Position numbers and translations under genes: made by a program
The notes under the pieces: model-generated
What the model saw: the letters and a program-made list of their open reading frames with translations, nothing else
Told to the model about the DNA's origin: nothing
The model's database searches: none
Shown here: positions 63,410 to 64,000 of the stretch, one piece after another
Position numbering within the stretch: the stretch's first letter is position 1
How the letters are laid out: each line of letters begins with the position of its first letter
NCBI GenBank assembly: GCA_964458705.1
Contig: CAYWKD010000015.1
Coordinates: forward strand, 1 to 64,000
Source of the DNA: JAAUTG01 sp964458705
GTDB lineage: Bacteria > Bacteroidota > Bacteroidia > Chitinophagales > Saprospiraceae
Reading direction: 5' to 3'
Length of the DNA stretch: 64,000 nucleotides

Positions 63410-64000
63410 ATGAAGCAAAACAAACTAAATCAGTGGCTAGGCATCAGCTTTCTTTTGATTTCCACTATGATTGTATTGAGCTTTCTAGGTATTATTCTTT
63501 TTGATATTTTTGTCAAAGGTTCTGAATCTGTTGACTGGAGTTTTATTTCCAATTATCCTGTAAAAGGTATGACTGAAGGCGGGATATATCCCGCCGTTGT
63601 TGGCACATTTTTAGTCACTATTGTAACGGCTATTTTTTCTATTCCACTAGGTATTGCATGTGCTGTTTACTTGCATGAATACGCTTCAGATGACTGGTTG
63701 ACACAACTGATTAGAGCTTCTATTAGAAATTTAGCAGGTGTACCTTCGATCATTTACGGCTTATTTGGTGTGGCGATTTTTGTGCAAACTCTTAGGATAG
63801 GAACTTCTGTATTGACATCTGGTTTGACGCTAGGCCTGCTTTCTTTGCCATACATTGTTACCACTACCGAAGAAGCCCTAAAAACAGTTCCGAATATCAT
63901 GAGAGAAGGAGCTTTGGCATTAGGCTCAACACAGTGGGAAGTGATATGGCGCATTGTGTTACCAAATGCTATTCCAGGCATCATTACTGGAACAATCTTA
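63410..64000 (+). CDS. pstA: Phosphate ABC transporter permease PstA (partial, cut by window end)
   Basis: The frame from ATG 63410 stays open for 197 codons to the edge of the window. It begins MKQNKLNQWLGISFLL and has at least four membrane segments. FVKGSESVDWSFISNYPV, GGIYPAVVGTFLVTIVTAIFSIPLGI, LAGVPSIIYGLFGVAIF and the EAA loop EGALALGSTQWEVIWRIVLPNAIPGI identify PstA. It lies 55 bases after pstC in the same orientation. The C-terminus and pstB/phoU, expected next, are outside the window. Confidence 0.9.
   Translation, partial: MKQNKLNQWLGISFLLISTMIVLSFLGIILFDIFVKGSESVDWSFISNYPVKGMTEGGIYPAVVGTFLVTIVTAIFSIPLGIACAVYLHEYASDDWLTQLIRASIRNLAGVPSIIYGLFGVAIFVQTLRIGTSVLTSGLTLGLLSLPYIVTTTEEALKTVPNIMREGALALGSTQWEVIWRIVLPNAIPGIITGTIL

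Noticed and set aside
1..64000. CRISPR array, prophage, insertion sequence or integrative element
   Set aside because: No direct-repeat/spacer pattern, transposase, integrase or terminal repeats were seen; the only long internal repeat is the glycosidase module duplication.

Overview
The window looks like a chromosomal segment of a low-GC (about 40 percent or less by eye) Bacteroidota, most like the Saprospiria/Lewinella-Haliscomenobacter side of the phylum. The evidence is several proteins with type IX secretion (T9SS) sorting domains, a PorP/SprF protein and a PorV-like barrel, two TonB-dependent receptors with carboxypeptidase-regulatory N-termini, starts preceded by A-rich stretches rather than Shine-Dalgarno sites, and -7 promoter elements of the TAnnTTTG type. 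The genus assignment is inference. I saw no phage, insertion sequence, CRISPR array or integrase.

Layout. 1-6040: a secreted subtilisin, argB, an OmpA-family protein and a membrane-anchored papain-like protein. 6041-12320: a minus-strand run (SCP2 protein, acyl-CoA ligase, NhaC, cupin, ThiL, bifunctional HisB). 12651-24004: mostly plus-strand housekeeping genes: bactofilin overlapping an AtpZ-like gene, a sugar nucleotidyltransferase, SUI1, folK with a pteridine-reductase-like SDR and a second SDR, an MFS transporter, a PaaE-like iron-sulfur reductase, a Tat-exported sugar isomerase-like protein, and fructose-6-phosphate aldolase/transaldolase. 24161-30532: Dps, two Cys-rich unknowns, an orphan TRAP binding protein, an acyltransferase, a TonB-dependent receptor and a CAU tRNA. 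30694-35893: a PorE-like scaffold ending in SPOR, purN, an unknown exported protein, a small heavy-metal-binding protein and RNase P RNA.

35897-53374 is the large accessory surface block. It holds a 1765-residue T9SS protein with two tandem glycosidase modules, transcribed divergently from a cluster of a TonB-dependent receptor, a 1323-residue surface protein, a PorV-like barrel and an 840-residue BNR-propeller protein. I regard this cluster as the best candidate for a poorly described system: an outer-membrane receptor, its own T9SS cargo and its own PorV-type shuttle encoded together.

53415-64000: tyrS (with an altered HIGH motif), a second orphan TRAP binding protein, pdhB, trpEG, tRNA-Lys, a PorP/SprF protein, a LacX-type aldose epimerase, and pstS-pstC-pstA (pstA runs off the end of the window).
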